Assembly: GCA_038021145.1 (NCBI GenBank)
Contig: JBBPHT010000006.1
Coordinates: 62,001-126,000, forward strand
Length of the DNA stretch: 64,000 bases
DNA from: Phyllosticta citriasiana
Lineage: Eukaryota; Ascomycota; Dothideomycetes; Botryosphaeriales; Phyllostictaceae
Direction of reading: 5' to 3'
Numbering within the stretch: the stretch's first letter is position 1; each line of letters begins with the position of its first letter. The notes under the pieces were generated by a model. It ran no database searches and was not told the DNA's origin. It was given only the letters and a program-made list of their open reading frames with translations. The translations under genes and the position numbers were made by a program. This document shows, one piece after another, positions 22,328-33,831 of the stretch.

Positions 22328-22333
<6 letters not shown>
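19828..22333 (+). CDS. Zn2Cys6 transcription factor
   Basis: Three exons (19828-19976, 20024-21647, 21695-22333) give 803 residues. The first intron lies inside the DNA-binding domain; after splicing the cluster is C-x2-C-x6-C-x5-C-x2-C-x6-C with Cys at 45, 48, 55, 61, 64 and 71, preceded by the basic KRRKITRA. The middle holds the fungal-specific transcription factor domain (about 260-560), with YFEFAMPTYRFLHRPS, QARFIQCHYLLSTGR, MALGLHR and RRLFWAIYTLDRYLAI. The C-terminal 200 residues are Pro/Ser/Ala-rich and may be activating. A Ser-Pro repeat near residues 10-25 comes from a TCGCCC array. The stop codon is the first unit of a TGA repeat. Target genes cannot be inferred; the nearest gene upstream is the broken thioesterase. 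Confidence 0.93.
19856..19904 (+). repeat. TCGCCC hexamer array coding Ser-Pro
   Basis: About eight copies of a six-base unit in the first exon of the Zn2Cys6 gene, in frame. Confidence 0.85.

Positions 22334-22359
<26 letters not shown>
22331..22359 (+). repeat. (TGA)n microsatellite starting at a stop codon
   Basis: About nine TGA units; the first (22331-22333) is the stop codon of the Zn2Cys6 gene. Confidence 0.9.
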
Positions 22360-22362
<3 letters not shown>

Positions 22363-22507
22363 GAGCGGGAGCATTCACTGTGGCAGTGGATGATTGATGG
22401 AGTTGATATATATCCAAGGCAGGAGCAGTATGATGGAGGAGCGTGAGCATTCACTGTGGCAGTGGATGATTGATGGAGTTGAGATACATCCAAGGCAGGA
22501 GGAGTAG
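22356..22507. repeat. 76-bp imperfect tandem duplication
   Basis: Two head-to-tail copies starting with gatggaggagcg at 22356 and 22432, sharing cattcactgtggcagtggat and most of the rest with a few substitutions. Confidence 0.85.
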
Positions 22508-22770
22508 TTATTTTCGGCGGTCAAGCTCTGAAAGCAACCAGTATGCATATGAATACAGCAACACCATGGGAGCAAAACAATCAATGAGCAATGAAACGTC
22601 GCACCGTCCGACCATTCAGCTGCCATGTTGAAGCATAGTGACTGTGTGTAATTCATCTGCAGCCGGCCGACCATGCTGAAAGTCATCCTACTAACTAGTC
22701 ACTTTACGCTGACAGGTCAACAGTGCGCGTTAGGCAAGAAGAAAATAGATGAGTGAATGGTGAATGAAGC

Positions 22771-22848
22771 GGGGCGAGCACCCCTCACTCCACAATCAAC
22801 GCCCTCTATGGGGCGAGCACCCCTCACTCCACAATCAACGCCCTCTAT
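22771..22848. repeat. 39-bp perfect tandem duplication
   Basis: Two identical adjacent copies, 22771-22809 and 22810-22848, starting ggggcgagcacccctcactc. Perfect identity suggests a recent event. Confidence 0.95.
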
Positions 22849-24689
22849 ACCCAATGCCCACCTACCTACGTACCTACCTAGCTACCGCTCACCACTGCCT
22901 CTCAATTAAGGAAAGCAGCGCCCCGTTGATCCGCCCAACCTGACATGCGCTCAAAACAAGAGGGTAGGGCAAGTGTTGCAGCAAATAATTGCAGAGGCCG
23001 ATGGCGAGAGCGATGGAAAAATTGACAAGTAGTTGGTGATTGCTTTGGGGGGGACGTTGCTCCACCACACTATACCAATTCTGAGATGGACCACCGCCTT
23101 GATACTGCTGTGGTGCTGCTTACGAAGGGAGGATTCAGAGGCGACAACATGGCAGCTGGCGCGCAAGAACAGTTGTCGCCTTTCTCCTCTTCTCCCCCCA
23201 CTTCTCCCTTTCTGTTTCCTTCTTTGCTATTTCAATCCATTCGGCACCGTCGTGCACGATGTTACTGTACTGTTCTGCTTTGACCCGGCAAGACAAACGC
23301 ATGCAAGTACGCACGCATGCATGCATGCGTCTGCATTCTCTCGCCTTGATTCATCTACGCTACGCCACTCCACTCTCTCACACTCAGCATAGCCTCCAGA
23401 AGCTAGACTGAGCTGCAGTGAAGCGCGGTGCGGCGAGACGACGAAAAAAAACCTGCCCACATCTACCTGCCCTGTCTACACACTGTGGCGCTTGCAAGTT
23501 TTCATACAAGGAAGTTTCCATCGCCTACACACGTTGCCTTGGCTTGTCAAGTGGACTTTGTGCATGTGGGGAGAAAGACAGACAGAAGGATGCAACGCAG
23601 AGCAAAGCTGCAGAATCAATCACGGCACCCCGTCGTCAAACTGACTGCAACATGGGAAGCAAGCAAGTAGCCTCCAGAGCACCACCGTACTTCTACTTTC
23701 ATCTCCGCATTAACGCGAAGCAAGACACTGGCTAATTGACTGACGGACAGAGGACTCGCTGTGATGATGACAACGACCGCAAAAGCTGCACTGGGCTGTC
23801 GATATCGCGGCGTTGTCTGTGGGAATGGGCAGGCAGGCAGGCAGGCAGACAGGCAGACAGACGGACAGACGGGTAGAGATCATCTATTGAACGTACTGTA
23901 GTAGTACATGGCAGCTCAGTTCAGCTTGGCAGTCTGTCTGTCTGTCTGTCTGTTCACCCACCCACGCCATCCAAACACACCACGCTCACACCTCAGACGT
24001 CAGACGTCACGATCCCAAAATCAGAAATCAGAAACCAGAAATCAAAAATCAAAAACGTCAGAACGCACGCACGACTCGTGTTTGCCCACCAGCCCAACCA
24101 GCCGCCGACGCCGACGCAAGACGAGACGAGACGAGGGGGGTGGGTGGGGGTGCAAAGCGAGGAACAGAATGGTTGGTGTCGGGTGTTTTGTGCTGCAGTG
24201 CATTGCGCTGCGGTGGTGGTGGTGGAGTCACATGGTGTGGTTACTGGTCGTTGACAGGAAAGAGAGGAGGAGGAGGAGCGCATTCATGTTTCCTTCCTCC
24301 CCACCTCCTTCTCAGATAGCCGGAGCAGGAGCGCACCTAGGGGCTCATGGCTCATGGCCCATGGCTCCTGTCGGCATTGCAAATGACGTACGTATAGACG
24401 CATCATATGTATACCACAGCATGGATATATACAGGCACCGCAGTAAAGCCGACTTCGGTTCTCTCCTTCCACTATCCCCCTCCCAGTAAGTCAGTCCCGT
24501 CCCGACGAAAGAAGCACCGCAACCCAGCCAACCCGGCCAGCCAGTTGAGCGCGGCTCCCGGTCGGTGCTGCACTGTAGGTACGTGGCTACAGTAGGTGGT
24601 TAGGTGGCTCGGGAGAACTTCCCCTTTCGAGTGAGTCATGCACGGGGCTAGTAGGGAGACGGGGGTGAGGAGGGTGCGCCACTGATGCC

Positions 24690-24725
24690 GGATGGATGGA
24701 TGGATGGATGGATGGATGGATGGAT
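24690..24725. repeat. (GGAT)n microsatellite
   Basis: About nine uninterrupted tetranucleotide units. Confidence 0.9.
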
Positions 24726-24929
24726 GCGTGGTGCACGTGTTGTACACACGCATGCCAACCAGCAGGCAGGCCAGCTAGCTACACCCCGACGACGACGGCG
24801 ACGATAACGACCGAATGAACGTTAGAGGAAAGGGGAGGAAAAGAAAAGAAACGAGAAGCAAGCAAGCAAGCAAGCAGTGAATGAGAACGCAAGCCACGCC
24901 GCCGCCGCCGCCGACACTGACTGCAGCCC

Positions 24930-24930
24930 A

Positions 24931-24965
<35 letters not shown>

Positions 24966-24966
24966 A
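24930..24966. repeat. (CCAG)n microsatellite
   Basis: About nine tetranucleotide units. Confidence 0.9.
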
Positions 24967-25028
24967 TCAACCAGCCCTTCCGCCACCGAATACCATCCGA
25001 TGGATTGACCGACTGCCCGACAGGACCT

Positions 25029-25058
<30 letters not shown>
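25029..25058. repeat. (AGC)n microsatellite
   Basis: About ten uninterrupted trinucleotide units. Confidence 0.9.
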
Positions 25059-25059
<1 letters not shown>

Positions 25060-25412
25060 AGCGACCCTCCCTGAACAATGACCGAATAAACGAACACCGA
25101 GCGGGCAAGTGGGCTGTAGGCAAAAATAGCCAAGAAGCACCTCATCGGAGGGAAAAAAGAAAGAAACCGTACGATAATGCCGACATCGTGACGTACATGC
25201 GTGTAATGTTCGACGTCGTTTGTCGCCAGGAACGAAGGGAGGAAGGACCCAGACAGGTGGGGAGCGAGCGAGCAAGCAGAGCCAAACTTAGAGCTCGGCC
25301 TACAGTACAGCGATGATTGGCCTTGATTACCTACCTACGTTAGCACCGACCACTTGGTTCATGCTGGGTCAGTTAGTTCAATTAGCGACATGAAAGATGA
25401 CGACGAAGCTGC

Positions 25413-25450
<38 letters not shown>
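25413..25450. repeat. (GAT)n microsatellite
   Basis: About twelve uninterrupted trinucleotide units. Confidence 0.9.
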
Positions 25451-25482
25451 GAGGGGAAAGGCAGGGAAGCAAACACACCACC

Positions 25483-25509
25483 AAAAAAAAAAAAAAAAAA
25501 AAAAAAAAA
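25483..25509. repeat. A27 homopolymer
   Basis: Uninterrupted run of 27 A; a T28 run follows at 25885-25912. The exact lengths may be affected by sequencing. Confidence 0.85.
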
Positions 25510-25880
25510 GGTGCGGCAGAAAATAAACCCATCACACGATTTGACGACGACCGATTGAATTTGGCTAAATTGAAAAGAGGCGGACGGAGGAGGAGAAGGG
25601 CGAGCGGACTGACGTCGTTGTCGACGACGTACATACGGACTAACCGGAGAGAAGGTGGAGTAACCAGATAGAGAAGGAGAGCCGTTGAGCACGCGCGTCT
25701 ATTCTGAGTGCCTACATAGTGCCAGTGCCTGTCCCTGAACATCCTGACATGACGGCGGTACCTGGTGCGCGATGGAGAGCTTGTTTGTTTAGTATCTTAC
25801 TGTGGGTACATGTCCTGCACTGTAAGTAGGCAAAAAAACCAAAAGTGTTTACAGATCAGTACAGTACACCACAGCCGCGA

Positions 25881-25884
<4 letters not shown>

Positions 25885-25912
<28 letters not shown>
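25885..25912. repeat. T28 homopolymer
   Basis: Uninterrupted run of 28 T, about 375 bp from the A27 run and complementary to it. Confidence 0.85.
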
Positions 25913-26261
25913 GGAAGCCATCAGGTCAGGGCCATCCACCGTCGCATCATCGGCTGCACCCGGCAAGGAGGACGACTCCGGCGTGGGCACGCGCGCGAAT
26001 CAACTACCAGATGGTACGAGAGCAGGACAGTAGCGCAAAGACCAGCAGCAATCTGTGAGCGAGCCTACCAACAATGGGTCCGTCATCATGGATGGCTTTG
26101 AAGGTCCGGGTGGGTGGCGTTGTCGATGCGTCTGTCGAGCAGCAGCGCAAAAACCACCTAGCCAGTGCCAGCCAGCGCTAAAAACGGGAGAATGGATCCG
26201 AGCACCGCATAGCCCCCGCGGCTCCTCTGGGCGTCCGTCTCGGGGCGCCTGTCAATCGCTG

Positions 26262-26310
26262 GTAGGTGGGTGGGTGGGTGGGTGGGTGCAGCAGCAGCAG
26301 CAGCAGCAGA
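26262..26310. repeat. (GTGG)n followed by (CAG)n
   Basis: A compound microsatellite: about six GTGG units at 26262-26287, directly followed by about seven CAG units. Confidence 0.9.
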
Positions 26311-26371
26311 TTGGGGCTTACGTACCCGCTCGTACTCTCTGGGCGTCGTGGCATGTCGTCGTCTCAGCACA

Positions 26372-26375
26372 GACA

Positions 26376-26416
<41 letters not shown>
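26372..26416. repeat. (GAC)n microsatellite
   Basis: About fifteen trinucleotide units. Confidence 0.9.
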
Positions 26417-26418
<2 letters not shown>

Positions 26419-29274
26419 CTGCTACTCCGTCCTCGGTTGCCGGGAGGGACTAGTATCTCGCGCAATTGGGAAGTACGATGTACGCCAGGCCGGCCGCGAG
26501 GAGCAAGCACCTAACGCAAGTCATGGACGTGTTTCGTCCACGGGCCATGATCGCTGTCGCTCTGTCGATGATGGGTGGCCGCCGTCGACGCCGCGGTGGA
26601 GCAAGGCCACACACGCAAGCAGCTGGGCAAGTACGAGAGAATGTGCGAGCATGCGCAATGCCATTATTTCATCGGAGTCAGTGCGACGGGCATTTTTTTT
26701 ATAAAAAAAAAAAAAAAAAAAAAAGACGCGGTTTGAAAACGGCGTCAGCGTCGGCGTTCAAAGGCAGAGAGTGGGGTTGAGTGAGTTCTGGATCTGCTTT
26801 GAAACGGCAGACGTGCGTAGTGTTGTTCTGATTCGTCCTAACTCTGCCATTGTTGCAGTTTTTGAGGGCTGGCTGGCTGGCTGGCTGACTGGCTAAGCTT
26901 CTGCAGAATTCGAGAACATTTCGACGCGGCAAGGGGTGCGAGGGAGTGTGAGCCACAGGAGCCGTTTTGGCAGGGCATGAATAAGCCGTCCCGATCTGGA
27001 TTTGGCGGCATGCAAGTCTCGCATTGTCTTGGCCTGCAAGAGAGAGTAAGATGTCCATTGAGCTAGCCGTAAATCTGCGAACGAGCAGACGGGCGCATCA
27101 TTGTGGCGGCGGCGGCGGCGGCGGCGACGGATCCGCACGACTGAACGCCTGTGGGCCGTCAGAGTGTCAGTCAGTCAGTGTCAGTGTCGGCCCTGACTGA
27201 TGAGCATGACGCCTTGTTGGAGTTTGGCACAAGAGGTGGAGGATCAAATGAAGATGTCTTGGACCATGTTCTACACATGGTAGAGAAGACCCCAGGCGAC
27301 ACATGGCGATCCTCTTTTCCACCACTGTTCTCCCACCGAGCCGCCACCCCTTGTTAACCCCTGAGATGGGTGGAGGTGATTTAGACGTGCATGAAGGGGG
27401 GTGACAAGGGGAGCACGAGACTCGGAGTCCAGGCCTTTTGAGGTGTCAGCGCATCGTGGAACAGAACGAAAGAAGAAAAAGAAGAAAAAATATAAAAAAA
27501 AAGGATGAAGCCATCAACCGTTGCAGCGTTGACGCAGTAGCAGCGGGAGCAGCCGGACCATCCAGGCGGCCGCTCGAAACCGTTTTCTCGCAATAGTGTC
27601 CTGTCCCAGGCTGGAGGGTCGAGTTTTTTGGCGGACCCGACAGAGTCAAAAAGCTTAATTGTCGATAGGGGATCCATGAGACCAGGGGCGAAACGCGCGC
27701 AATCATTAATCACGGGACGGGGTCAAGGATGGGGCGATGAAACAATTGTTAATCTGAAGCAGCAGGACAAGCAACTGGGCCAATTGCATTTGTTTTTATC
27801 GTGGATCGGAGATTGCAGGCCGCAAAACGAAACCGGTTTGCCAGCCAGACACCACTACATCGACGACAGGCGCGAGGTTGATGGTCGAAAAGGTGGAGAG
27901 AGAACGAGATGTGGAAAAGAGTTGAGCCGACACCGACGGACAGACAGGCAGACACACAGCCATCGGCAGTTCCTTGGGCGTTGACGTCCCGAAAGAAAGC
28001 AAGCCACCCGCTGGATGAATGGATGGATGTACAGTGCCACCAGTAAATCGTCGTCGGTCTCCGTCTTTTGACTCTCACCGCTGCTCTCTGCCGTCGGCGC
28101 ATCTCACATCACGCGCGGTGCTGTGCCGTCATTCTCTCACTCAATAATGCCCGACGCATCCCGAACAGTGCCCGGTCGCCGTCAACCATCATTCTCTCTA
28201 CTTGCCTACTCTATCACAAGTCTAGCCCTTTTGCAGGCCTCTGGTCTGCTCTGGGGTTGCACGCAGCCCTGCAATCTTAGGCCTCCCACTAGTCCGTGTT
28301 CCATCCACGCCCCTCTCTCTCTTCCAATCCCGCTGCTCGAGCTCGAGCTCGAGCTCCCTTCACCCGTCATGGACCACGCGCAGAAACGCCGATCGACAGC
28401 ACAATCCCACTGCCAGGGTCACATCGCCGTCCCTGGTTCTTGCGTCGTTCGGTCGTTGTTCTTTTCGCTGTCTGTCGGCGTTGTGGTTTTGTCTGAACAT
28501 CCTCTTCCATGATCCCCGTCCATCAGGAAACAAGCCACAGGTCCGCGGCTGTCAAGACCCTGCAGCACTCTGGAGCACCAACCCGCCAAGAAACAAAGCG
28601 GAGAAGCCATCTTTTTCCTTCGTTATGCGCAAGAGAAGAGACGGCGTCGTCTGACCCATTCAAAGTGCAACCGTAGACCTCTGGTGTGCAACTCGTGCTT
28701 TCCATGTACAAAACGATCCATGCATGCGTATTGACTCGAGAGACCCGCGGCCTTTCCCCCGATGCTAGTAGGTATGCTGCCTGGGGCATCATAAATGATG
28801 ATGATTTCCCGCCCACCAGAAACGCCAATGACGCCTCCTACGCCCGCTTTGACAATGCCAATGCTTTTCTGCCAAATTAAGACTTGTGTTCCTCCATGAA
28901 AATCCAGAGACCAATCCCCGTCCCACCAACCCAGATAAACCCCCCATCTATGAGAAACATCTATGCGCCAAAAAAAAAAAAAAAAAAATTTGCGAGCCGC
29001 CGTGCGACTCATGCAGAGTGACAAAACAAAAAAAATAAAAAATACAATGCTTCGGGATTTGATCAAGAAACACAAAAAGTTCTGTGCAAATATCCACATG
29101 GACGGAGTGTCGTCTAGACCGCGCTGGGCGTGACGTAGCCGTGGCGATCAACAGGGTTTAGCTTGGTCGCATCCGCATTTATCCGACTCTGGGTTTGAAT
29201 CAAGACACGGCATGCTGGGCCGGCGGCGGCAGGAAGGAGAGAAGAGTTTGAAAACGCGCGGGCCGTTGAACGCT

Positions 29275-30206
29275 TTACGATGTCGAGCCGCGCTTGGCCG
29301 GTTGGGGCCTGGCGCCCTTGAGATGTATCCGCTTGACGTGATCTCTCTGTCATGTGCACCGTCAGTCACACTTTCCACGAGATTGAGATGTGCCGCTCAG
29401 CGACTCACCATATTGTCGACTCTGCTGAAAATTCTTTCGCAGCCCTCCCACTCGCAAATGACGCCCGGGTTGTGCTTGGCCTCGTGCCGCGCCAGATCCT
29501 TTTTGCTGGAGAAGCCGCCGCCCGTCGCCTGCGGGCAGCCTTCTTGGCGGCAGAAGAAGGACTTGGTGTGCCGCTTGTGATGCTTGCGCAGGTCGCAGCC
29601 GCGCGTGAAGACGGCCTTGCTGGTGCAGCCGGGATACGCGCAGGTCCAGGTTCCGTTCTTGTTCAGGTACCCGTAGGCCCGCAGGTCGGGAGAGTTGGAG
29701 CTGGGCGACATGGAACGCGAGTACTCAACACCCACGACGCTTCCGTCGACCGACGGCTGGGGCGAAAATGCTCCGGTGGACACGGTCGACGGTGACCTTT
29801 CGGTGCGGTGGTGGAGCGAGTAGCTCGAGGGAAGAGTCGTCTCAGGGGCAAATTGTTGCGGGTGGGTGTAGGCAATGGTCGACGAGGGGTACGGCGCCAT
29901 GGAGGGCAGGCCCATGGTGGCTTGAGGAAGTGGATGTTGCTGGGGAACCGAATGCTGGTGGCCGGTCCAGTAGTTCTGGTGCGAGTAGGATTGGTGCGGC
30001 ATGGCCGAGGGTTGCGGGAGGTAGCCAGCAGTCATGGAGACGCTGGTGGTGCGCGGGTCGTAGCCAGAGCGTTGGTGAGGAGGCATGTGGCAGGGAGGCG
30101 CGTAGATGGTCGACGAGGGCGTCGAGGACGAGGACGAGGCAGGGAAAATGTCCATCATGGCGAGGTCCGCCTCGTTGTAATAGTAGTGGGACATTCTCAA
30201 GGGCAT
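29275..30206 (-). CDS. C2H2 zinc-finger transcription factor
   Basis: Two exons (30206-29409, 29346-29275) give 289 residues. Three C-terminal fingers are visible: CAYPGCTSKAVFTRGCDLRKHHKRH, then CRQEGCPQATGGGFSSKKDLARHEAKH, then CEWEGCERIFSRVDNM completed across the intron by RDHVKRIH. The splice restores the last His-x-x-x-x-His pair, which supports the intron (GTGAGT...CAG, 62 nt). The N-terminal 185 residues are Ser/Pro/Tyr/His/Gln-rich and resemble an activation region. The start could also be the in-frame ATG at 30194 (MSHYYYNEAD); 30206 is the first ATG downstream of a poly-pyrimidine tract in the leader. Nuclear DNA-binding regulator; targets unknown. Confidence 0.88.
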
Positions 30207-33200
30207 GGATGGGGAAAAAAAAAAAAAAAAAAAGGATTGGATGATCTGGCGATCCGGAGGGCGGAGCTGGAGGTGCGGAGGCCCGGGGAGAGACTGGAAG
30301 TGGGAAGAGCAGCAATTTGGCCAACCAGAAAAACCAGGAGAAAGCGAAGGGGGCGGATATTTGAACACCTAGGAGCGACGACGGCGAAGGGGACGGACGT
30401 CTGTCATATAAGGCTGATTATTCTTTTCACAGCTCGACGTGGCGGAGCGTCGTTGTTCCCGGCGAGGGTCGGTGATTGGCCGCGTTGGATTTTGCGAATA
30501 TAGAAGCTGAAACGCCCTGGAAGTCACGCACATCACAAATTGCAAGGCTTCTGAATCAAGCTACATGTACCCGGTTATCTTATGGGGCTCAGCCGTGACC
30601 GCTCACCTCACTACCTCATCTCTAAATGGTCTGACCGTGAAATGCCCGCGCCCATCCTTCCCCAAGTGGAAAGGGGACAGGAACTGAAGACCTTGCTTCT
30701 CTGAGTCCTGAGTCCACCTCAGTCTTGACTTGACCCCCCCCCCCCCGGATCATTGCCTGGGGTCACCACGCCATCCGACGGCTATGGCGTAAGCTTGTGC
30801 GGGACAGGGCGTTTCAACCAAAAGATTCGAGAGCGGCAGGTTGATTCGATCCAGCGGCGGCGATTTCTTTTTGATGCGCGACTCCTCCTCTTTGGCCGTC
30901 GTGCATGGCCTTCGTCCTCGTTCGCGTCTCGTCGTCGTCGGCTGGGCGGTGGCTGGCTTCGTTCTCTTCTCAACGGCGACTGGGAACACGTCCCGCAGAA
31001 CGTCCGACGTGTCGTCGTGGAGAAGCTGGGTGGTGCCTGTCAAAGAGGTGGAGAGTCGAGTCGAGTCGAGTCGAGTCGAGTCGAGTCGAGCTGTCGAGCT
31101 TCGGCCTCTGATCCGCACCGAGCACGTGCACTCGACTCCACCCGACCCCGACGACCTCGACGCTCCTCCACCAACAATCATGTCACCACCAGCTTTTACC
31201 CACGGCGGTGAGCCCGCCGCCCACCGCTCGAGCCCCAATTTTTGTCCGACACATGTCATCGCCCTCAAGATCCCCTGACTACCTTAAGCCTTGCCCGCTG
31301 CGGCTCCTATCATCTCCATCCACCTCGTCGTCCACCACCACCACCACCACTACCACTTCTTCTTAGAACGGTACGGCAGCCCATCTCTCCCTCGCTGCTG
31401 TACGCCTTGGACCCTTGGAGCAGAGCCGCGGTGACGGTCGTCGACACAGCCGCTGTTTGACCCGCTCCTCTCATCCCATATCCCACGCACGCCTCCTCAA
31501 CAGCACGTCTCCTGCCATCCCAATTGCCGCCGCCAAACCACCGAGAACCGCCGCAACCGATCTGCCCAGCCAGTCCGCTCTCTGCTTGCTTGCTTGCTCT
31601 CCTCGACTTCTAAGCATGGCATCATGTGCCGGCCTCGTATCACGGCTACAAGTCCTCGTCTCTGCTTGGCCTACGTCGTTGTCCTCGAGAGGAAGACCAG
31701 AGACCAGCTGAGTCCCTTTTCCCCCTTCATCTCACACCGTCTCTTGTTTTTCTTCATCGGTGTCCGTGTCGTCGTCGTCGTCGTACAAAGAGTGGCGTGG
31801 CGTAATTTGTACCACCCTCCCCCGAACTTCCAGCGTGCGCGGCTCAGCTCGGCGCCACCAATTGCCCATGTTGATTCGCCTCTTTGCGTTCGGCTTCTCA
31901 GCTGCCGCCCGCCTCCAAATGGCTCAAAGGCCCTGCTGCTTATTTCGCCGCCTCGCACTTGCTCGTCTACCTGTCGATATTATTTTGCCTTGGCATCATG
32001 CTCCGGCATCGCCGAGTCGTCGTGATGTGTGGTCCACGGGCCCTCCTCTTCTTCATCATGCCCTTGATGGGGTGGCGGGTCCTTGCAACTCTTCACTGCG
32101 CACAATTCAATGGTTCACCAAACGCCGCCGCCGCCGCACTGCTGCACGTCATCACGACGACGCTTCTTTGCAACATTGTAGCTGCTGAAAATAGTCACTT
32201 GCCTAGGTACGAGCGAGCGTGGGGCGGGCAGGCGGGCGATCGGAGGATAGGCTTGCTGCAGCATGGATGGTGACGCGAGATCCGGTCGCACAAAGACCCA
32301 GAAACTCCACTGTTGAGATCAAAAAAAGGTGTGGATACGAGTGGAATGAGACCGGTTGGTCTTGCTTTTACACGCGCACTGCTGCCATCAATAATGGCTC
32401 TGTCAATTCGACGACGAGGCGCCTTTTGCCAGCAGAAGCAGCTGTCGATGACCTTGGAGATTTGGAATCTTCCTCGGTATCCAGCGCGCCACGCTTTTCC
32501 ATCAGTGATTCAGTTCAGTCTAGCCCAGACAAAGCAAGAAGCAGGTGGATCGCAGCAGTTCTCCACATCTCGTGTTGATTTGCAGCAACGAGAAAGCTCC
32601 ACGACGTCCTCCCTTCCGCAGAGAGCCTCATCAGCCTCACCAGTCACTTGGCACTGATCATACAGGAACCAACGTCACGCCGCCATCAGCCACTGCTGTC
32701 CGCATCCTCTCATAGCGACACTGCGACTATCGATTTTTCCCACCCACCCCCCACGTGGAGGCTCCCCAATCTATTGAGCCTCGGTATGCCGTGCACCTGA
32801 TTGGTTTCGCGGCACTCACCTACTCACCCACTCACTCACTCACTCACTCACTCACCCACTCACTCAGCTTCTCTCATGGACAAGGGTAGGTCTTTCTTCA
32901 CACGTCGCGCCCTATCCGCCCCGCCCCACTCCACATACACACATACATTGCTCTTGCTGCTGGCTGCTGCTGCTGCTCCTCCTCATCATCATCATCATCA
33001 TCGCAGTCCCCTGTCTGCCTGCGCTCCAAGGAAGCAGCAAGTTTCAGTGAGAAGAGTTGCGGCTGGCACTGCGGCTGGCGATGAGGCGTTGTTCGTTCGT
33101 CCGTTGCGTTGCGTTGAGCCCATCATATCCATCCAGTGGGTGGTGCTTGTTGGGCGCTGGGCGATGGCGCTGCCCGGGCGCTCTGGCTGGACTGGCTGGG

Positions 33201-33831
33201 CTGTTGTCAGCAGTCGTGCATCTATCGGTGAAATGGTGGATGGTGTTGGGGAGGATACTGCCGAGTGCAAAAAAGCAGCATGTGGCGGCGATATAAGATG
33301 GCGTTGTTGCTTGGAGGTGAGTGAGGCTTTTGGTCTATCATCATCGTCGTCGTCGTTTTCTTCTACTGTCTGAGTCTACAAAAAATTTCTTTCTCTTTTA
33401 CCTCTCTTCTTCCTCTTCAAGCTGCAAAAGGAGAACAAGTCCTTTCTCTTCGTCTTGTCGTCGAGCGCATTTCCTCAAGGCCCCTTGAATCAAAAACGAC
33501 AAATCTATCCCGGACAATTCTTCGCGGACTTGATCTGCGGCTATCTTTCTCTGGCTCCTGTTTATCCACACCTATATCAGAAAGTGTCAATAAAACCACA
33601 ATCTACACACCTGCTTCGTCCCACCAACCTACATATCTCGACACACCATTGTCAATCGACGCCACTCCATCAGAATCCAAAATCTCTTTGTCAACACCAA
33701 CAACACCTCAAAGTCTCTCTCGCAGGTATCAGCCTGCCTACCAGCCTACCTTTCCACCCACCCTCTCAACCACATCAACCATTCCAACCACCTCAGCAAA
33801 CCCCCTTCCCACCCCCTCCCCCTTAACAACC
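30207..33831. promoter_or_regulatory. Long upstream region of the C2H2 gene, simple-repeat rich
   Basis: 3.6 kb between two divergent starts and no gene that I can support. It contains a T/A homopolymer just before the C2H2 start, a C-run at 30737-30747, (TCGAG)n at about 31048-31091, (CTCA)n at about 32819-32870, (CTG)n and (ATC)n at about 32956-33002, and a C/A-rich leader before 33832. Large promoter regions are common for developmental regulators, but regulation here is inferred only from spacing. Confidence 0.4.
31048..31091. repeat. (TCGAG)n microsatellite
   Basis: About eight pentanucleotide units; each junction contains the palindrome TCGA. Confidence 0.85.

Larger units (their letters stand above)
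22334..29274. other. Long gene-poor stretch rich in simple repeats
   Basis: 6.9 kb without a gene I can support. ORFs here are short, in compositionally biased sequence, and often consist of repeat translations. Besides the entries listed separately there are (GGCA/GACA)n at 23827-23870, (TGTC)n at 23932-23952, (GCAA)n at 24856-24875, (CTGG)n at about 26869-26895, (GGC)n at about 27105-27126 and A-runs at 26703-26724 and about 28971-28988. It lies between the 3' ends of two convergent transcription factor genes. Confidence 0.6.

Noticed and set aside
22771..22848. CRISPR-like direct repeats
   Set aside because: Only two adjacent copies without spacers; CRISPR arrays are not expected in a fungus.
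23305..23332. gcatgcatgc palindromes here and near 51330 as regulatory sites
   Set aside because: They look like short simple repeats (GCAT)n in non-coding DNA with no linked gene.
28083..28880. ORFs near 28.1-28.9 kb as a possible gene
   Set aside because: Short frames of Ser/Pro/Arg-rich sequence with no motif and no consistent splice pattern.
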